DNA of 64,000 bases from Colletes latitarsis (GCF_051014445.1 NC_135134.1:9577672-9641671); one strand, 5' to 3'. Positions 11,972 through 26,283 are shown, counted from the first letter of the stretch. Program-made: numbers and translations. Notes: generated by a model from the letters alone, not told the origin.

Positions 11972-14900
11972 GGTACCAGATTAATGCGTGATCCTAACCG
12001 GAAAAAAACCCAGGATCTGGCCAACAAGTAAGCGAAGGATGCGAAAGTATAAGCCAGATGATTGCAAATACCAGAACTAACCTAGACATAACCAGCGTTA
12101 TTCTCTACAATATTAATCGGAACAAGGTTTAATTGACTGTTTCAGTCTGGTACCACTTTACTACGTGATCCAAACCAGAAAAAGGACAGGATCTGGCCAT
12201 TCAAGTATGCGAAGAATGCGAAAGTATGAGGCAGACTATTGCAAATACCAGACGTAACCCAGACCTAACCGGTGTGATCATCTAAAATATTAATCGCAAC
12301 CAGGTTGAAATGACTGTTTCGGTGGGGTACCACATTACTACGTGATCCAAACCAGAAAAAACCCAGGATCTGACCAACAAGTATGCGAAAAATGCGAAAG
12401 TATGAGCCAGATGTTTGCAAATACCAGACCTAACCCAGATATATCCGGCGTTATCCTATAAAATATTAATCGCAACCAGGTTTAATTGACTGTTTCAGTG
12501 TGGTACCACATTGATACGTGATCTTATCCAGAAAAAGACCAAGGATCTGGCCAACAAGTATGCGAAAAATGCGAAAGTATGAGCCAGATGATTACAAATA
12601 CCAGACCTAACCCAGAGATAACCGGCGTTATCCTCTAAAATATTAATCGGAACCAGGTTTAATTGACTGTTTCGGTGTGGTACCACATTTCTATGTGATC
12701 CAAACCTGTGAAGGCCCAGGATCTGGCCATTCAAGAATGAGAAAAATGCGAAGGTATGAGCAGATGATTGCAAATACCAGACCTAACCCAGACATAACCG
12801 GGGTTATCCTCTAAAATATTAATCGCAATCAGGTTTAATTGACTGTTTCAGTGTGGTACCACATTACTACGTGATCCTAACCAGAGGAAACCCAGGATCT
12901 GGCCAACAAGAATGCGAAAAATGCGAAAGTATGTGGCACATGATTGCAAATACCAGACCTAACCCAGGCTTAATCTGCGTAATCCTCTAAATTATTAATC
13001 GCAACCAGGATTAATTGACCGTTTCAGTGTGGTACCTCTTTACTACGTGATCCAAACCAGAAAAAGGACAGGATCTGGCCATTCAAGTATGCGAAAAATG
13101 CGAAACTATGAGGCAGATGATTGCAAATACCAGACCTAACCAAGACATAACCGGGGTTATCCTCTAAAATATTAATCGCAATCAGGTTTAATTGACTGTT
13201 TCAGTGTGGTACCACATTACTACGTGATCCTAACGAGAGAAAAACCCAGGATCTGGCCATTCAAGTATGCGAAAAATGCGAAAGAATGAGCTAGATCGTG
13301 GCGAATACCAGACCTAACCCAGACATAACCGGCATTATCCTATAAAATATTAATCGCAGCCAGGTTTAATTGACTGTTTCATTGTGGTACCAGATTGATA
13401 CGTGATCTTATCCAGAAAAAGACCAAGGATCTGGCCAACAAGTATGCCAAAAATGTGAAAGTATGTGGAAGATGATTGCAAATTACCAGACGTAACCCAG
13501 ACCTAACTGGTGTTATCCTCTAAAATATTCATCGCAACCAGGTTGAAATGACTGTTTCGGTGGGGTACCACATTACTACGTGATCCAATCCAAAAAAAGC
13601 CCGGGATATGGCCATTCAATTATGCGAAAAATGCGAAAGTATCAGCTAGACGATTGCTAATACCAGACGTAACCCAGACCTAACCGGTATTGTCCTCTAA
13701 AATATTAATCGCAACCAGGTTTAAATGACGGTTTCGGTGTGGTACTTCATTAATACGTGATCCAAACCAGGAAAAACACAGGATCTGACCAACAAGTATG
13801 CGAAAAATTCGACAGTATGAGCCAGATTATTGCAAATACCACACCTAACACAAACCTAACCGGCGTTATCCCCTAAAATATTAATCACAACCAGGTTTAA
13901 ATGACTGCTTCGGCGTGGTACCACATTACTGCGTGATCCAAATCTGAAGAAACCCAGGATCTGGCCAACAAGTATGCGAAAAATGCGTAAGTATGAGCCA
14001 GATGTTTGCAATTACCAGACCTAACCCAGATATATCCGGCGTTATCCTATAAAATATTGATCGAATCCTGGTTGAATTGACTATTTTATTGTGGCACCAC
14101 ATTAATACGAGATCCTAACCTGAAAAAACCCAGGATCTGGCCATTCAAGTATGCGAAAAATGCGAAAGTATGAGCCTGATGATTGCAAATACCAGTCGTA
14201 ACCCAGACCTAACCGGTGTTATCCTCCAAAATATTAATCGGGACAAGGTTTTATTGACTACTTCAGTGTGGTACCACACTAAAAACGTGATCCAAACCAG
14301 AAAAAAACCCAGGATCTGGCCAACTAGTATGCGAAAGATGCGAAAGTATGAGGCAGATGGTTACAAATACAAGACAAAACACAAACCTTACCGTTGTTAT
14401 CCTCTAAAATACTAATCAAAACCAGGTTTAATTGACTGTTTCAGTATGGTACCACATCACTACGCGACTCATACCAGAAAAAGCCCAGGATCTGGCCATT
14501 CAAGTATGCGAAAAATGTGAAAGTATGAGCCTGATGATTGCAAATACCAGAACTAACCCAGACATAACCAGCGTTATCCTCTAAAATATTAATCGGAACA
14601 AGGATTAATTGACCGTTCCAGTGTGCTACCCCTTTACTACGTGATCCAAACCAGAAAAAGGACAGGATCTGGCCATTCAAGTATGCGAAAAATGCGAAAG
14701 TATGAGGCATATTATTGCAAATACCAGACGTAACCCAGACCTTACAGGTATTATCCTCCAAAATATTTACCGCAACCAGGTTTAAATGACGGTTTAGGCG
14801 TGGTACCACATTACTACGTGATCCAAGTCAGAAAAAACCCAGGATCTGGCCAACAAGTATGCGAAAAATGCGAAAGTATGAGCCTGATGATTGCAAATAC

Positions 14901-16213
14901 CAGAGCCACCCCAGACATAACCGGCGTTATCCTATAAAATATTAATCGCAACCAGATTTAATTGACTGTTTCATTGTGGTACCACATTGATACGTGATCT
15001 TATCCAGAAAAAGACCAAGGATCTGGCCAACAAGTATGCCAAAAATGCGAAAGTATGTGGAAGATGATTGCAAATTACCAGACGTAACCCAGATATAACC
15101 GGTGTTATCCTCTATAGTCTTGATCAAATCCAGTTTTAATTGACTGTTTCGGTGTGGTACCACGTTACTACGCGATCCAAATCTGAAGAAACCCAGGATC
15201 TGGCCAACAAGTATGCGAAAAATGCGAAAGTATGAGCCAGATGTTTGCAATTACCAGACCTAACCCAGATATATCCGGCGTTATCCTATAAAATATTGAT
15301 TGAATCCAGGTTGAATTGACTATTTCACTGCGGCACCACATTAATACGAAATCCTAACCAGAAAAAGCCAGGATCTGGCCATTCAAGTATGCGAGAAATG
15401 CGAAAGTATGAGCCTGATGATTGCAAATACCAGAACAATCCCAGACATAACTGACGTTATCCTATAAAATATTAATCGCAACCAGGTTTAATTGACTGTT
15501 TCAGTGTGGTACCACATTAGTACGTGATTCAAATCAGAAAAAGCCCAGGATCTAGCCAACAAGTATACCAAAAATGCGAACGTATGAGCCTGATGATTGC
15601 AAATACCAGACCTAACCCAGATATATCCGGCGTTATCCTATAAAATATTAATCGCAACCAGGTTTAATTGACTGTTTCAGTGTGGTACCACATTGATACG
15701 TGATCTTATCCAGAAAAAGACCAAGGATCTGGCCAACAAGTATGCGAAAAATGCGAAAGTATGAGCCAGATGATTACAAATACCTGACCTAACCCAGAGA
15801 TAACCGGCGTTATCCTCTAAATTATTAATCGCAACCAGGTTTAATTGACTGTTTCAGTGTGGTACCACATTTATACGTGATCCTAACCAGAAAAAACCCA
15901 GGATCTGGCCAACAAGTATGCGAAAAATGCGAAAGTATGAGCCTGATGATTGCAAATACCAGACCAAACCCAGATATATCCGGCGTTATCCTATAAAATA
16001 TTAATCGCAACCAGGTTTAATTGACTGTTTCAGTGTGGTACCACATTGATACGTGATCTTATCCGGAAAAAGACCAAGGATCTGGCCAACAAGTATGCGA
16101 AAAAAGCGAAAGTATGAGCCAGATGATTACAAATACCAGACCTAACCCAGAGATAACCGGCGTTATCCTCTAAAATATTAATCGCAACCAGGTTTAAATG
16201 ACGGTTTCGGCGT

Positions 16214-16513
16214 GGTACCACATTACTACGTGATCCAAATCAGAAGGAACCCAGGATCTGGCCAACAATTATGCAAAAAATGCGAAATTATGAGGCAGAT
16301 GATTGCATATACCAGACCGAACACAAACCTGTACGGTGTTATCCTCTTACTACGTGATTCAAATCAGAAAAACCCCAGGATCTGGCCAACAAGTATACCA
16401 AAAATGCGAATGTATGACCATGATGATTACAAATACCAGACGTAACCCAGACCTAACCGGTGTTATCCTCTAAAATATTGATCGAACCCAGGTTGAATTG
16501 ACTATTTCAGTGT
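16214..16513. repeat. Monomer pair with 52-bp deletion, copy 5
   Basis: The junction is at 16342, exactly 6432 bp from copy 3, with a 300-bp span. It sits just inside the left edge of the second large unit copy, as copy 3 does in the first. Private changes include 'tatgaggcagatg' and 'gcgaatgtatgacc'. Confidence 0.9.
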
Positions 16514-18103
16514 GGTACCAGATTAATGCGTGATCCTAACCGGAAAAAAACCCAGGATCTGGCCAACAAGTAAGCGAAGGATGCGAAAGTATAAGCCAGA
16601 TGATTGCAAATACCAGAACTAACCTAGACATAACCAGCGTTATTCTCTAAAATATTAATCGGAACAAGGTTTAATTGACTGTTTCAGTCTGGTACCACTT
16701 TACTACGTGATCCAAACCAGAAAAAGGACAGGATCTGGCCATTCAAGTATGCGAAAAATGCGAAAGTATGAGCCAGATTATTGCATATACCAGACCTAAC
16801 ACAAACCTAACCGGCGTTATCCTCTAAAATATTAATCGGAACAAGGTTTAATTGACTGTTTCAATGTGGTACCACATTACTACGTGATCCAAACCAGAAA
16901 GAACACAGGATCTGACCAACAAGTATGCGAAAAATCCGAAAGTATGGGACAGATTGTTACAAATACCAGACCTAACACAAACCTATACGGTGTTATCCTC
17001 TAAAGAATTGATCAAATCCTGGTTTGATTGACGGTTTCAGTGTGGTACCACATTACTACCTGATTCAAATCAGAAAAAGCCCAGGATCTGGCCAACAAGA
17101 ATGAGAAAAATGTGAAGGTATGAGCTAGATGATGGCAAATACCAGACCTAACCCAGGCATAACCGGCGTTCACCTCTAAAATATTAATCGGAATCAGGTT
17201 TTATTGACTATTTCAGTGTGGTGCCACTTTACTACGTGATCCAAACCAGAAAAAGGACAGGATCTGGCCGTTCAAGTATGCGAAAAATGCGAGAGTTTGA
17301 GACAGATGATTGCAAATACCAGACGTAACCCGGATCGAACCGGTGTTATCCTCTAAAATATTGGTCGAAACCAACTTTAGTTGACTATTTCAGTGTGGTA
17401 CCACTTTCATACGTGATCCTAACCAGAAAAAAACCCAGGATCTGGCCAACAAGTATGCGAAAGATGCGAAAGTATGAGCCAGATGATTGCAAATACCAGA
17501 CCTAACACAAACCTAACCGGCGTTATCCTCTAAAATATTAGTCGGAACAAGGTTTTATTGACTGTTTCAGTGTGGTACCACTTTACTATGTGATTCTAAC
17601 CAGAGAAAGCCCAGGATATGGCCATTCAAGTATGCGAAAAATGCGAAACTATGAGCTAGATAATGGCAAATACCACACTTAACCCTGACCTAACCGGTGT
17701 TATCCTCTAAAATATTCGTCGAATCCAGGTTGAGTTAACCATTTCAGTGTGGCACCACATTAACACGTGACCCTAACGAGAAAAGTACCCAGGATCTGGC
17801 CAAAAGTACGCGAATTATGCGAACCTATGAGGCAGATGATTGCAAATGCCAGACGTAACCCAGACCTACCCGGTGATATCCTGTAAAATATTCATCGAAT
17901 CCAGGTTGAATTGACTATTTCAGTGTGGTACCACTTTCATACGTGATCCTAACCAGAAAAAAAACCAGGATCTGGCCAAAGAGTATGCGAAAAATGCGAA
18001 AGTATGAGCCAGATTATTGCAAATACCAGACCTAACACAAACCTAACCGGCGTTATCCTCTAAAATATTAATCGCAACCAGGTTTAAATGACGGTTTCGG
18101 CGT

Positions 18104-18403
18104 GGTACCACATTACTACGTGATCCAAATCAGAAGGAACCCAGGATCTGGCCAACAATTATGCAAAAAATGCGAAATTATGAGCCAGATGATTGCATAT
18201 ACCAGACCGAACACAAACCTGTACGGTGTTATCCTCTTACTACGTGATTCAAATCAGAAAATCCCCAGGATCTGGCCAACAAGTATACCAAAAATGCGAA
18301 AGTATGACCATGATGATTACAAATACCAGACGTAACCCAGACCTAACCGGTGTTATCCTCTAAAATATTGATCGAACCCAGGTTGAATTGACTATTTCAG
18401 TGT
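18104..18403. repeat. Monomer pair with 52-bp deletion, copy 6
   Basis: The junction is at 18232, exactly 6432 bp from copy 4, with which it shares 'cagaaaatccccagg'. The span is 300 bp. This is the rightmost copy; I saw none in 18404-64000. Confidence 0.9.
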
Positions 18404-19579
18404 GGTACCAGATTAATGCGTGATCCTAACCGGAAAAAAACCCAGGATCTGGCCAACAAGTAAGCGAAGGATGCGAAAGTATAAGCCAGATGATTGCAAA
18501 TACCAGAACTAACCTAGACATAACCAGCGTTATTCTCTACAATATTAATCGGAACAAGGTTTAATTGACTGTTTCAGTCTGGTACCACTTTACTACGTGA
18601 TCCAAACCAGAAAAAGGACAGGATCTGGCCATTCAAGTATGCGAAGAATGCGAAAGTATGAGGCAGACAATTACAAATACCAGACGTAACCCAGACCTAA
18701 CCGGTGTGATCATCTAAAATATTAATCGCAACCAGGTTGAAATGACTGTTTCGTTGGGGTACCACATTACTACGTGATCCAAACCAGAAAAAACCCAGGA
18801 TCTGACCAACAAGTATGCGAAAAATGCGAAAGTATGAGCCAGATGTTTGCAAATACCAGACCTAACCCAGATATATCCGGCGTTATCCTATAAAATATTA
18901 ATCGCAACCAGGTTTAATTGACTGTTTCAGTGTGGTACCACATTGATACGTGATCTTATCCAGAAAAAGACCAAGGATCTGGCCAACAAGTATGCGAAAA
19001 ATGCGAAAGTATGAGCCAGATGATTACAAATACCAGACCTAACCCAGAGATAACCGGCGTTATCCTCTAAAATATTAATCGGAACCAGGTTTAATTGACT
19101 GTTTCGGTGTGGTACCACATTTCTATGTGATCCAAACCTGAGAAGGCCCAGGATCTGGCCATTCAAGAATGAGAAAAATGCGAAGGTATGAGCAGATGAT
19201 TGCAAATACCAGACCTAACCCAGACATAACCGGGGTTATCCTCTAAAATATTAATCGCAATCAGGTTTAATTGACTGTTTCAGTGTGGTACCACATTACT
19301 ACGTGATCCTAACCAGAGGAAACCCAGGATCTGGCCAACAAGAATGCGAAAAATGCGAAAGTATGTGGCACATGATTGCAAATACCAGACCTAACCCAGG
19401 CTTAATCTGCGTAATCCTCTAAATTATTAATCGCAACCAGGATTAATTGACCGTTTCAGTGTGGTACCTCTTTACTACGTGATCCAAACCAGAAAAAGGA
19501 CAGGATCTGGCCATTCAAGTATGCGAAAAATGCGAAACTATGAGGCAGATGATTGCAAATACCAGACCTAACCAAGACA

Positions 19580-20109
19580 TAACCGGGGTTATCCTCTAAA
19601 ATATTAATCGGAACCAGGTTTAATTGACTGTTTCGGTGTGGTACCACATTTCTACGTGATCCAAACCTGAAAAAGCCCGGGATCTGGCCATTCAAGTATG
19701 CGAAAAATGCGAAATTATGAGCTAGATGATGGCAAATACCAGACCTAACCCAGGCATAACCGGCGTTCCCCTCTAAAAAATTAATCGGAACCAGGTTTTA
19801 TTGACTATTTCAGTGTGGTACCACATTACTACGTGATTCAAATCAGAAAAAGCCCAGGATCTGGCCAACAAGAATGAGAAAAATGCGAAAGTATGAGGTA
19901 GATGAGGGCAAATCCCAGACATGTCCCAGACCTAACATGCGTTGTCCTCTAAAATATTGATCGAAACCAGATTTAATGGACTGTTTCAGTGTGGTACCAC
20001 ATTACTACGTGATCCAATCCAAAAAAAGCCCGGGATATGGCCATTCAATTATGCGAAAAATGCGAAAGTATCAGCTAGACGATTACAAATACCAGACCTA
20101 ACCAAGACA
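19580..20109. repeat. Three-monomer indel distinguishing the two large copies
   Basis: Near 13145 copy 1 reads 'ggggttatcctctaaaat' then 'cgcaatcaggtttaattg'. In copy 2 the corresponding left context at 19577 leads into 'cggaaccaggtttaattg' and three extra monomers before the shared sequence resumes at about 20107. The extra monomers include 'ctgaaaaagcccgggatc', a 'cataaccggcgttcccctc' form and one with 'ggtagatgagggcaaatccc'. The last resembles domain B monomers in its middle. This is either an insertion in copy 2 or a deletion in copy 1. Confidence 0.8.
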
Positions 20110-23100
20110 TAACCGGGGATATCCTCTAAAATATTAATCGCAATCAGGTTTAATTGACTGTTTCAGTGTGGTACCACATTACTACGTGATCCTAACGAGA
20201 GAAAAACCCAGGATCTGGCCATTCAAGTATGCGAAAAATGCGAAAGAATGAGCTAGATCGTGGCGAATACCAGACCTAACCCAGACATAACCGGCGTTAT
20301 CCTATAAAATATTAATCGCAGCCAGGTTTAATTGACTGTTTCATTGTGGTACCAGATTGATACGTGATCTTATCCAGAAAAAGACCAAGGATCTGGCCAA
20401 CAAGTATGCCAAAAATGTGAAAGTATGTGGAAGATGATTGCAAATTACCAGACGTAACCCAGACCTAACTGGTGTTATCCTCTAAAATATTCATCGCAAC
20501 CAGGTTGAAATGACTGTTTCGGTGGGGTACCACATTACTACGTGATCCAATCCAAAAAAAGCCCGGGATATGGCCATTCAATTATGCGAAAAATGCGAAA
20601 GTATCAGCTAGACGATTGCTAATACCAGACGTAACCCAGACCTAACCGGTATTGTCCTCTAAAATATTAATCGCAACCAGGTTTAAATGACGGTTTCGGT
20701 GTGGTACTTCATTAATACGTGATCCAAACCAGGAAAAACACAGGATCTGACCAACAAGTATGCGAAAAATTCGACAGTATGAGCCAGATTATTGCAAATA
20801 CCACACCTAACACAAACCTAACCGGCGTTATCCCCTAAAATATTAATCACAACCAGGTTTAAATGACTGCTTCGGCGTGGTACCACATTACTGCGTGATC
20901 CAAATCTGAAGAAACCCAGGATCTGGCCAACAAGTATGCGAAAAATGCGTAAGTATGAGCCAGATGTTTGCAATTACCAGACCTAACCCAGATATATCCG
21001 GCGTTATCCTATAAAATATTGATCGAATCCTGGTTGAATTGACTATTTTATTGTGGCACCACATTAATACGAGATCCTAACCTGAAAAAACCCAGGATCT
21101 GGCCATTCAAGTATGCGAAAAATGCGAAAGTATGAGCCTGATGATTGCAAATACCAGTCGTAACCCAGACCTAACCGGTGTTATCCTCCAAAATATTAAT
21201 CGGGACAAGGTTTTATTGACTACTTCAGTGTGGTACCACACTAAAAACGTGATCCAAACCAGAAAAAAACCCAGGATCTGGCCAACTAGTATGCGAAAGA
21301 TGCGAAAGTATGAGGCAGATGGTTACAAATACAAGACAAAACACAAACCTTACCGTTGTTATCCTCTAAAATACTAATCAAAACCAGGTTTAATTGACTG
21401 TTTCAGTATGGTACCACATCACTACGCGACTCATACCAGAAAAAGCCCAGGATCTGGCCATTCAAGTATGCGAAAAATGTGAAAGTATGAGCCTGATGAT
21501 TGCAAATACCAGAACTAACCCAGACATAACCAGCGTTATCCTCTAAAATATTAATCGGAACAAGGTTTAATTGACCGTTCCAGTGTGCTACCCCTTTACT
21601 ACGTGATCCAAACCAGAAAAAGGACAGGATCTGGCCATTCAAGTATGCGAAAAATGCGAAAGTATGAGGCATATTATTGCAAATACCAGACGTAACCCAG
21701 ACCTTACAGGTATTATCCTCCAAAATATTAACCGCAACCAGGTTTAAATGACGGTTTAGGCGTGGTACCACATTACTACGTGATCCAAGTCAGAAAAAAC
21801 CCAGGATCTGGCCAACAAGTATGCGAAAAATGCGAAAGTATGAGCCTGATGATTGCAAATACCAGAGCCACCCCAGACATAACCGGCGTTATCCTATAAA
21901 ATATTAATCGCAACCAGATTTAATTGACTGTTTCATTGTGGTACCACATTGATACGTGATCTTATCCAGAAAAAGACCAAGGATCTGGCCAACAAGTATG
22001 CCAAAAATGCGAAAGTATGTGGAAGATGATTGCAAATTACCAGACGTAACCCAGATATAACCGGTGTTATCCTCTATAGTCTTGATCAAATCCAGTTTTA
22101 ATTGACTGTTTCGGTGTGGTACCACGTTACTACGCGATCCAAATCTGAAGAAACCCAGGATCTGGCCAACAAGTATGCGAAAAATGCGAAAGTATGAGCC
22201 AGATGTTTGCAATTACCAGACCTAACCCAGATATATCCGGCGTTATCCTATAAAATATTGATTGAATCCAGGTTGAATTGACTATTTCACTGTGGCACCA
22301 CATTAATACGAAATCCTAACCAGAAAAAGCCAGGATCTGGCCATTCAAGTATGCGAGAAATGCGAAAGTATGAGCCTGATGATTGCAAATACCAGAACAA
22401 TCCCAGACATAACTGACGTTATCCTATAAAATATTAATCGCAACCAGGTTTAATTGACTGTTTCAGTGTGGTACCACATTACTACGTGATTCAAATCAGA
22501 AAAAGCCCAGGATCTAGCCAACAAGTATACCAAAAATGCGAACGTATGAGCCTGATGATTGCAAATACCAGACCTAACCCAGATATATCCGGCGTTATCC
22601 TATAAAATATTAATCGCAACCAGGTTTAATTGACTGTTTCAGTGTGGTACCACATTGATACGTGATCTTATCCAGAAAAAGACCAAGGATCTGGCCAACA
22701 AGTATGCGAAAAATGCGAAAGTATGAGCCAGATGATTACAAATACCTGACCTAACCCAGAGATAACCGGCGTTATCCTCTAAATTATTAATCGCAACCAG
22801 GTTTAATTGACTGTTTCAGTGTGGTACCACATTTATACGTGATCCTAACCAGAAAAAACCCAGGATCTGGCCAACAAGTATGCGAAAAATGCGAAAGTAT
22901 GAGCCTGATGATTGCAAATACCAGACCAAACCCAGATATATCCGGCGTTATCCTATAAAATATTAATCGCAACCAGGTTTAATTGACTGTTTCAGTGTGG
23001 TACCACATTGATACGTGATCTTATCCGGAAAAAGACCAAGGATCTGGCCAACAAGTATGCGAAAAAAGCGAAAGTATGAGCCAGATGATTACAAATACCA

Positions 23101-24045
23101 GACCTAACCCAGAGATAACCGGCGTTATCCTCTAAAATATTAATCGGAACCAGGTTTAATTGACGGTTTCAGTGTGGTACCACATTACTACGTGATCCAA
23201 TCCAAAAAAAGGCCGGGATATGGCCATTCAATTATGCGAAAAATGCGAAAGTATCAGCTAGATGATTGCTAATACCAGACGTAACCCAGACCTAACCGGT
23301 ATTGTCCTCTAAAATATTAATCGCAACCAGGTTTAATCGACTGTTTCAGTGTGGTACCACATTACTACGTGATTCAAATCTGAAGAAACCCAGGATCTGG
23401 CCAACAAGTATGCGAAAAATGCGTAAGTATGAGCCAGATGTTTGCAATTACCAGACCTAACCCAGATATATCCGGCGTTATCCTATAAAATATTGATCGA
23501 ATCCTGGTTGAATTGACTATTTTATTGTGGCACCACATTAATACGAGATCCTAACCTGAAAAAACCCAGGATCTGGCCATTCAAGTATGCGAAAAATGCG
23601 AAAGTATGAGCCTGATGATTGCAAATACCAGTCGTAACCCAGACCTAACCGGTGTTATCCTCCAAAATATTAATCGGGACAAGGTTTTATTGACTACTTC
23701 AGTGTGGTACCACACTAAAAACGTGATCCAAACCAGAAAAAAACCCAGGATCTGGCCAACTAGTATGCGAAAGATGCGAAAGTATGAGGCAGATGGTTAC
23801 AAATACAAGACAAAACACAAACCTTACCGTTGTTATCCTCTAAAATACTAATCAAAACCAGGTTTAAATGACTGTTTCAGTATGGTACCACATCACTACG
23901 TGACTCATACCAGAAAAAGCCCAGGATCTGGCCATTCAAGTATGCGAAAAATGTGAAAGTATGACCCTGATGATTGCAAATACCAGAACTAACCCAGACA
24001 TAACCAGCGTTATCCTCTAAAATATTAATCGGAACAAGGTTTAAT

Positions 24046-24100
24046 TGACGGTTTCAGTGTGGTACCACACTTCTACGTTATTCATATCTGAAAAAGGACA
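24046..24100. repeat. Short foreign patch in a copied block
   Basis: The block 23374-24266 matches 20900-21792 on both sides of this patch. Inside it the sequence has 'cacacttctacgttattc' and 'atctgaaaaagg' where the partner has 'cgttccagtgtgctacccc' and 'ccaaaccagaaaaagg'. A short patch of another monomer type within otherwise shared sequence is what gene conversion leaves, although mutation in the partner could contribute. Confidence 0.55.
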
Positions 24101-26283
24101 GGATCTGGCCATTGAAGTTTGCGAAAAATGCGAAAGTATGAGGCATATTATTGCAAATACCAGACGTAACCCAGACCTTACAGGTATTATCCTCCAAAAT
24201 ATTAACCGCAACCAGGTTTAAATGACGGTTTAGGCGTGGTACCACATTACTACGTGATCCAAGTCAGAAGGAACCCAGGATCTGGCCAACAAGTATGCGA
24301 AAAATGCGAAAGTATGCCCCAGATTATTGCAAATACCAGAGCTAACACAAACCTAACCGGCGTTATCCTCTAAATTATTAATCGCAACCAGGTTTAATTG
24401 ACTGTTTCAGTGTGGTACCACATTTATACGTGATCCTAACCAGAAAAAACCCAGGATCTGGCCAACAAGTATGCGAAAAATGCGAAAGTATGAGCTAGAT
24501 GATGGCAAATACCAAACCTAACCCAGACATAACTGGTGTTATCCTCTAAAATATTAATCGAATCCAGGTTGAATTGACTATTTCAGTGTGGCACCACATT
24601 TATACGTGATCCTAACCAGAAAAAACCCAGGATCTGGCCAACAAGTATGCGAAAAATGCGAAAGTATGACCCTGATGATTGCAAATACCAGAGCCACCCC
24701 AGACATAACTGGCGTTATCCTATATAATATTAATCGCAACCAGGTTTAATTGACTGTTTCGGTGTGGTACCACATTACTACGTGATCCTATCGAGAGAAA
24801 AACCCAGGATCTGGCCATTCAAGTATGCGAAAAATGCGAAAGTATGAGCTAGATGATGGCGAATACCAGATCTAACCCAGACATATCCGGCGTTGTCCTA
24901 TAAAATATTGATTGAATCCAGGTTGAATTGACTATTTCACTGTGGCACCACATTAATACGAAATCCTAACCAGAAAAAGCCAGGATCTGGCCATTCAAGT
25001 ATGCGAGAAATGTGAAAGTATGAGCCTGATGATTGCAAATACCAGAACAATCCCAGACATAACTGACGTTATCCTATAAAATATTAATCGCAACCAGGTT
25101 TAATTGACTGTTTCAGTGTGGTACCACATTACTACGTGATTCAAATCAGAAAAAGCCCAGGATCTAGCCAACAAGTATACCAAAAATGCGAACGTATGAG
25201 GAAGATGATTGCAAATACCAGATGTAACCCAGACCTAACCGGTGTTATCCTCTATTGTCTTGATCAAATCCATGTTTGATTGACTGTTTCGGTGTGGTAC
25301 CACATTACTACGCGATCCAAATCAGAAAAGGCCCAGGATCTGGCCATTCAAGTATGCGAAATATGTGAAAGTATGAGCCTGGTGATTGCAAATACCAGTC
25401 GTAACCCAGACCTAACCGGTGTTATCCTCCAAAATATTAATCGGGACAAGGTTTTATTGACTACTTCAGTGTGGTACCACACTAAAAACGTGATCCAAAC
25501 CAGAAAAAAACCCAGGATCTGGCCAACTAGTATGCGAAAGATGCGAAAGTATGAGGCAGATGGTTGCAAATACAAGACAAAACACAAACCTTACCGTTGT
25601 TATCCTCTAAAATACTAATCAAAACCAGGTTTAAATGACTGTTTCAGTATGGTACCACATCACTACGTGACTCATACCAGAAAAAGCCCAGGATCTGGCC
25701 ATTCAAGTATGCGAAAAATGTGAAAGTATGAGCCTGATGATTGCAAATACCAGAACTAACCCAGACATAACCAGCGTTATCCTCTAAAATATTAATCGGA
25801 ACAAGGTTTAATTGAGTGTTTCATTGTGGTACCACATTGATACGTGATCTTATCCAGAAATGACCAAGGATCTGGCCAACAAGTATACCAAAAATGCGAA
25901 AGTATGTGGAAGATGATTGCAAATTACCAGACGTAACCCAGATATAACCGGTGTTATCCTCTATAGTCTTGATCAAATCCAGTTTTAATTGACTGTTTCG
26001 GTGTGGTACCACATTACTACGCGATCCAAATCTGACGAAACCCAGGATCTGGCCAACAAGTATGCGAAAAATGCGAAAGTATGACCCAGATGTTTGCAAT
26101 TACCAGACCTAACCCAGATATATCCGGCGTTATCCTATAAAATATTGATTGAATCCAGGTTGAATTGACTATTTCACTGTGGCACCACATTAATACGAAA
26201 TCCTAACCTGAAAAAGCCAGGATCTGGCCATTCAAGTATGCGAAAAATGCGAAAGTATGAGCCTGATGATTGCAAATACCAGA

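Larger units (their letters stand above)
9740..16171. repeat. Large higher-order unit, copy 1 (~6.43 kb)
   Basis: About 37 monomers, two of them shortened by the 52-bp deletion. Landmarks at 9910, 10571, 11160, 11800 and 12495 recur exactly 6432 bp to the right. Those from about 13145 onward (14278 'actaaaaacg', 14441, 14942, 15825) recur 6962 bp to the right. The unit abuts its second copy with no spacer. The flanking monomers on the left (before about 9740) do not match those before 16172, which fixes the junction to the stretch around 'aatattaatcgcaacc'. No gene lies within it. Confidence 0.85.
16172..23133. repeat. Large higher-order unit, copy 2 (~6.96 kb)
   Basis: It follows copy 1 directly. 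Up to about 19580 it matches copy 1 at offset 6432, and from about 20110 at offset 6962. The difference of 530 bp is three monomers. Correspondence ends near 23133-23147, where copy 1's next monomer ('atgacggtttcggcgtgg') is replaced by 'ttgacggtttcagtgtgg' and 'ccaatccaaaaaaagg'. The two copies differ by scattered single-base changes only, so the duplication looks recent relative to monomer divergence. I could not compute an exact identity. Confidence 0.85.

Noticed and set aside
14441..14809. The longest minus-strand frame (122 codons), repeated at 21403-21771
   Set aside because: It spans two monomers read in two registers and repeats the same peptide pattern at the monomer period. The second copy is part of the 6962-bp duplication.
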